64,000 nt of DNA from positions 62,001-126,000 of the forward strand of contig NZ_JACWZY010000008.1 in the NCBI RefSeq assembly GCF_014699005.1, given 5' to 3'. The notes beneath the pieces were generated by a model. It saw nothing but the letters and a program-made list of their open reading frames with translations. It made no database searches and was not told the DNA's origin. This document shows, piece by piece, positions 61,895-64,000 of the stretch (position 1 is its first letter; each line of letters starts with the position of its first letter). The translations under genes were made by a program, and so were the position numbers. The stretch comes from Spirosoma profusum. GTDB lineage: Bacteria; Bacteroidota; Bacteroidia; Cytophagales; Spirosomataceae.

Positions 61895-62236
61895 ATGAAT
61901 CTTCCCGAAGACGTTTGCAAATGCCACAAACCGCCCATTTATTACGGTGACTATACCAGTACGTTCGTGGGCGTCGATGAGACCAATGAGCGCTTCGCCG
62001 ACGTAGCGATTGAAACCTGTCGGCATTGTGGTACGGCCTGGATAACGTATCAAGTGGAATCAGAAGCGTTCGAACGGTCGGGCCGGTGGTTCAGAGGGAT
62101 ATTAACGGCTGCAAAGCAGGAAATTCGACCGGAGGACGTAGTGACCTATCTCGAACAGTTAGATTGGTACATCTACGGCGGCTCCTATTTTGGTTCGTCG
62201 GGAACGTATGATCACGGCAAAGTGTGGGTCGATTGA
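61895..62236 (+). CDS. Hypothetical protein with Cys-rich zinc-ribbon-like motif
   Basis: A 113-residue protein. C8-x-C10 (EDVCKCHKPP) and C42-x-x-C45 (ETCRHCGTAW) suggest one zinc site. The rest is acidic with several Trp/Tyr, ending YGGSYFGSSGTYDHGKVWVD. No family was recognised. It starts 18 bases after the membrane-tethered protein and may be co-transcribed. Confidence 0.6.
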   Translation: MNLPEDVCKCHKPPIYYGDYTSTFVGVDETNERFADVAIETCRHCGTAWITYQVESEAFERSGRWFRGILTAAKQEIRPEDVVTYLEQLDWYIYGGSYFGSSGTYDHGKVWVD

Positions 62237-62262
62237 ACGTATCACTAGCCTTTATCGGGCAA

Positions 62263-62556
62263 CTATATAGGCTCTCCTTTTAGAATTAATACTACGTAGT
62301 GTCCCTCGTCGTCTTTCCCATACATGACGTAATCGACCGTATACGTCATTCCATAGATGGTAGCCCATTGTTTCTCTGTAAACTTCGAAAATGGGAGCGC
62401 AAATGGATCCATTAATTCTTCAATACGTACCTGTTCCCGCTCACGGGGTACAAATGGCATAGGTTCAACCCAAAAATCGGGTAGTTCCTCATACTCTGGA
62501 TTAGACTTTATGTACTCAGAGAAAGTACTAATATTTGTCCGTATCAGGTTCATCAA
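62263..62556 (-). CDS. Hypothetical protein
   Basis: A 97-residue soluble protein, no signal peptide, no recognised family. It has an acidic, Pro-rich middle (DFWVEPMPFVPREREQVRIE) and a C-terminal strand pair (YTVDYVMYGKDDEGHYVVLI). Six TACGT/ACGTA words in 294 bases show the same composition as the core genome. It converges with the Cys-rich gene 26 bases away. Confidence 0.55.
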   Translation of the reverse strand: MMNLIRTNISTFSEYIKSNPEYEELPDFWVEPMPFVPREREQVRIEELMDPFALPFSKFTEKQWATIYGMTYTVDYVMYGKDDEGHYVVLILKGEPI

Positions 62557-62597
62557 GTTGTAGAGTTGTAGCTATTTCGCCTTTTCTTTAAGAGCCA

Positions 62598-62689
62598 TTT
62601 TTGTCATGCTGAGGCAGGAAGCATCTTAAAATACCCCTACTAGTTTGTCTGGATACATTAAGATGCTTCCTGCCTCAGCATGACAAAAA
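62598..62689. repeat. Hairpin repeat family A, copy with 32-bp arms
   Basis: Arms 62,598-62,629 and 62,658-62,689 pair exactly. The arm contains GTCATGCTGAGGCAGGAAGC; here GACG has become GAGG and the opposite arm has changed to CCTC. The following CGCTCATTTTAGTCTTGTGC resembles the flank of the 29,768 and 49,908 copies. Confidence 0.92.
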
Positions 62690-62747
62690 CGCTCATTTTA
62701 GTCTTGTGCTTGAAAGTTCAAATATTCTCGAACATAACCTTACAACC

Positions 62748-63662
62748 CTACAACACCAAAAACTGGCTCAGGTAATTTCGGGCGGTTAGAATAGCTGTTT
62801 GCACATCGTCCGGGCTTCCCTCAAAAGCTTTGTCTTCTACTTCAATGCAGACGGGGCCACGGTAACGAACATCAGTCAGCGCTGCGAAGAAATCACGCCA
62901 GCGCACGTCGCCCAGGCCGGGAAGCTTGGGCGAGTGATACTCCAGCGGATTCGCCATACTACCAACTCGATTTAGTTTATCGCGATATAGCTTAACGTCT
63001 TTTAGGTGGATGTGGTGCAGCCTATCCCGGTACTGGTAAATAGGTTGAATTTCATCCATTATTTGCCAGATCAGGTGGCTGGGGTCGTAGTTGAGGCCCA
63101 AAACGCGCGACGGAATAATCTCGAACATTTTATCCCAGATGGCGGGTGTTGTCGCCAGGTTTTTACCGCCCGGCCATTCGTCATCCGTGAACCACATGGG
63201 GCAGTTTTCGATGCCGATTTTCACATTACACTCTTCCGCAACTTTCACAATGCCAGGCCAATGCTCGGCGTAGAGTTTCAAATTATCGGCGATGCTCAGC
63301 GTTGGATTTCGGCCAATAAATGTATTGACTACCGGAACGCCAAGTTTGGCAGCACCGCGAATCACTTTCTTGATATGTTCCCGGTAAAATTCAGCCTGCT
63401 CAGGGTTTGGGTCGAGCGGATTGGGGTAGTAACCCAAACCCGAAATACTGATGTGATGCAGTCGGGTTAGCGTATGAATCTGGTCGATATTCAGGTTATC
63501 GACGTCAATGTGCGTTACGCCAGCGTAGCGTCGGGCGTCGGCGTTGCCCGTTGGCCAGCACATGATTTCAACGCATTTAAATCGATGTTCTGCTGCAAAT
63601 GTGAGAACGCCATTCAGGTCATAATCGGCCAGAATTGCCGATACAAAGCCAAGGTTAAGCAT
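62748..63662 (-). CDS. Sugar phosphate isomerase/epimerase (xylose-isomerase-like TIM barrel)
   Basis: A 304-residue cytoplasmic protein. TIM-barrel marks: HRFKCVEIMCWPTGNADARR, VVNTFIGRNPTLSIADNLK, VKIGIENCPMWFTDDEWPGG, LGLNYDPSHLIWQIMDEIQP and HIHLKDVKLYRDKLNRVGS, with a late CIEVEDKAFEG. The E, D, H and E residues of these motifs bind the metal. The substrate is a free or phosphorylated sugar and cannot be specified. It is near the end of the SusC/SusD region but on its own unit. Confidence 0.88.
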   Translation of the reverse strand: MLNLGFVSAILADYDLNGVLTFAAEHRFKCVEIMCWPTGNADARRYAGVTHIDVDNLNIDQIHTLTRLHHISISGLGYYPNPLDPNPEQAEFYREHIKKVIRGAAKLGVPVVNTFIGRNPTLSIADNLKLYAEHWPGIVKVAEECNVKIGIENCPMWFTDDEWPGGKNLATTPAIWDKMFEIIPSRVLGLNYDPSHLIWQIMDEIQPIYQYRDRLHHIHLKDVKLYRDKLNRVGSMANPLEYHSPKLPGLGDVRWRDFFAALTDVRYRGPVCIEVEDKAFEGSPDDVQTAILTARNYLSQFLVL

Positions 63663-63778
63663 GATTTTAGAAAATTTGCGGATGCAAGGTAAAAGCTATT
63701 TCGATAACGTAGCGGTTCGGAATAGTCATTCCCGTTACGTTCATTTTCTGGTTTAATACGTTATAGCCGGACTGATAA

Positions 63779-64000
63779 TCAGTACCCTTTGGTATCGAAA
63801 ACAGGAGCACCGGAAGCACCGGCACCAAAGCGTCGATACGCTTCTTCCATAATTGCTGCCGTAGACGAAGTTCCCACGCGTAATACACCCATCTCCTTGC
63901 CTTTCAGCAACTCATCGAGCGTACGAACGCCACCAGATGCTTTCACCTTTACGTTCGGACCAGTGTGATCGAGCATGAGCCGCAAATCATGTTCGGTAGC
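63779..64000 (-). CDS. deoC: Deoxyribose-phosphate aldolase, C-terminal part (start outside window)
   Basis: The minus-strand frame is open to the window edge, so only the last ~73 residues are present. They carry the DeoC signature VKVKASGGVRTLDELLKGKE with the second conserved Lys, then GVLRVGTSSTAAIMEEAYRR. DeoC cleaves 2-deoxyribose-5-phosphate to glyceraldehyde-3-phosphate and acetaldehyde in the cytoplasm. The neighbouring isomerase gene is downstream on the same strand. Confidence 0.9.
   Translation of the reverse strand, partial: ATEHDLRLMLDHTGPNVKVKASGGVRTLDELLKGKEMGVLRVGTSSTAAIMEEAYRRFGAGASGAPVFDTKGY

Noticed and set aside
19431..62689. Dispersed hairpin repeats as a CRISPR array
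   Set aside because: Copies are kilobases apart, are inverted rather than direct repeats, and no cas gene is present.
63667..63888. Minus-strand ORF of 73 codons
   Set aside because: It overlaps the deoC frame out of phase and shows no protein-like pattern.
1..64000. tRNA, rRNA and riboswitches
   Set aside because: No cloverleaf with a recognisable T-loop, rRNA segment or known riboswitch core was found in the intergenic stretches.

Overview
The window comes from a Bacteroidota chromosome of about 50 % GC, most likely a Spirosoma-like member of the Cytophagales. The evidence is a SusC/SusD pair, DUF5686, DUF4199, DUF2306 and DUF4386 proteins, Crp-like and LytTR regulators, TAnnTTTG-type promoters and many lipoproteins. 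Nothing in it looks like a phage, plasmid, IS transposase, CRISPR array, rRNA or tRNA. Coding density is high and intergenic hairpin repeats are abundant.

Layout. 1-5.9 kb: the cut-off end of a D-Ala-D-Ala ligase-like gene, a secreted M14 carboxypeptidase, a VOC protein, and a minus-strand operon of lipoprotein, membrane-anchored LuxR-type regulator and DUF4199 protein. 5.9-9.2 kb: a co-directional trio of an alpha-amino-acid ester hydrolase-like enzyme, a subclass B1 metallo-beta-lactamase with all zinc ligands, and a phosphinothricin-type GNAT. 9.3-12 kb: a GH63-type glycosidase. 12-14.7 kb: an AT-rich stretch, an ECF sigma factor, an SdiA-regulated-type lipoprotein and a small secreted protein. 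14.7-19.4 kb: a LytS/LytR-type two-component pair, a Crp-like regulator with a DUF2306 target, and an RluA-type pseudouridine synthase. 19.7-32.5 kb: an outer-membrane barrel receptor, DinB and VOC proteins, a DUF5686 protein, an amidohydrolase/NTF2 fusion, a GlxA-type regulator, a second DinB protein and an M1 peptidase remnant without its catalytic domain.

32.8-42.5 kb: beta-phosphoglucomutase, DUF4386, a second Crp-like regulator with a downstream target, CreD, two GH13 amylase-like enzymes and a DUF1460 protein. 42.6-49.9 kb: a probable sulfated amino-sugar glycan locus of two formylglycine-type sulfatases, a galactokinase-like GHMP kinase, a Tat-exported GH109 alpha-N-acetylgalactosaminidase-like enzyme and a divergent LacI regulator, with twin operators between the last two. 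50-53 kb: the threonine-to-glycine operon (tdh-kbl) facing an Lrp regulator. 53-62.2 kb: SusC-SusD plus an unrecognised 823-residue secreted protein, divergent from a membrane-tethered putative regulator. 62.2-64 kb: two small hypotheticals, a sugar isomerase and the cut-off end of deoC.

Four signals are not explained by the gene list. (1) The word TACGT/ACGTA is strongly over-represented in all reading frames and between genes, and appears to dictate rare codons. (2) Two Crp-like loci share a GGACATTTGTC palindrome at matching distances from the promoter and start codon of the next gene. (3) Several families of near-perfect hairpins occur; in one the arms differ between copies but stay paired, and in another the element abuts start codons. 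(4) Two genes have a promoter box four bases from ATG, suggesting leaderless mRNAs.
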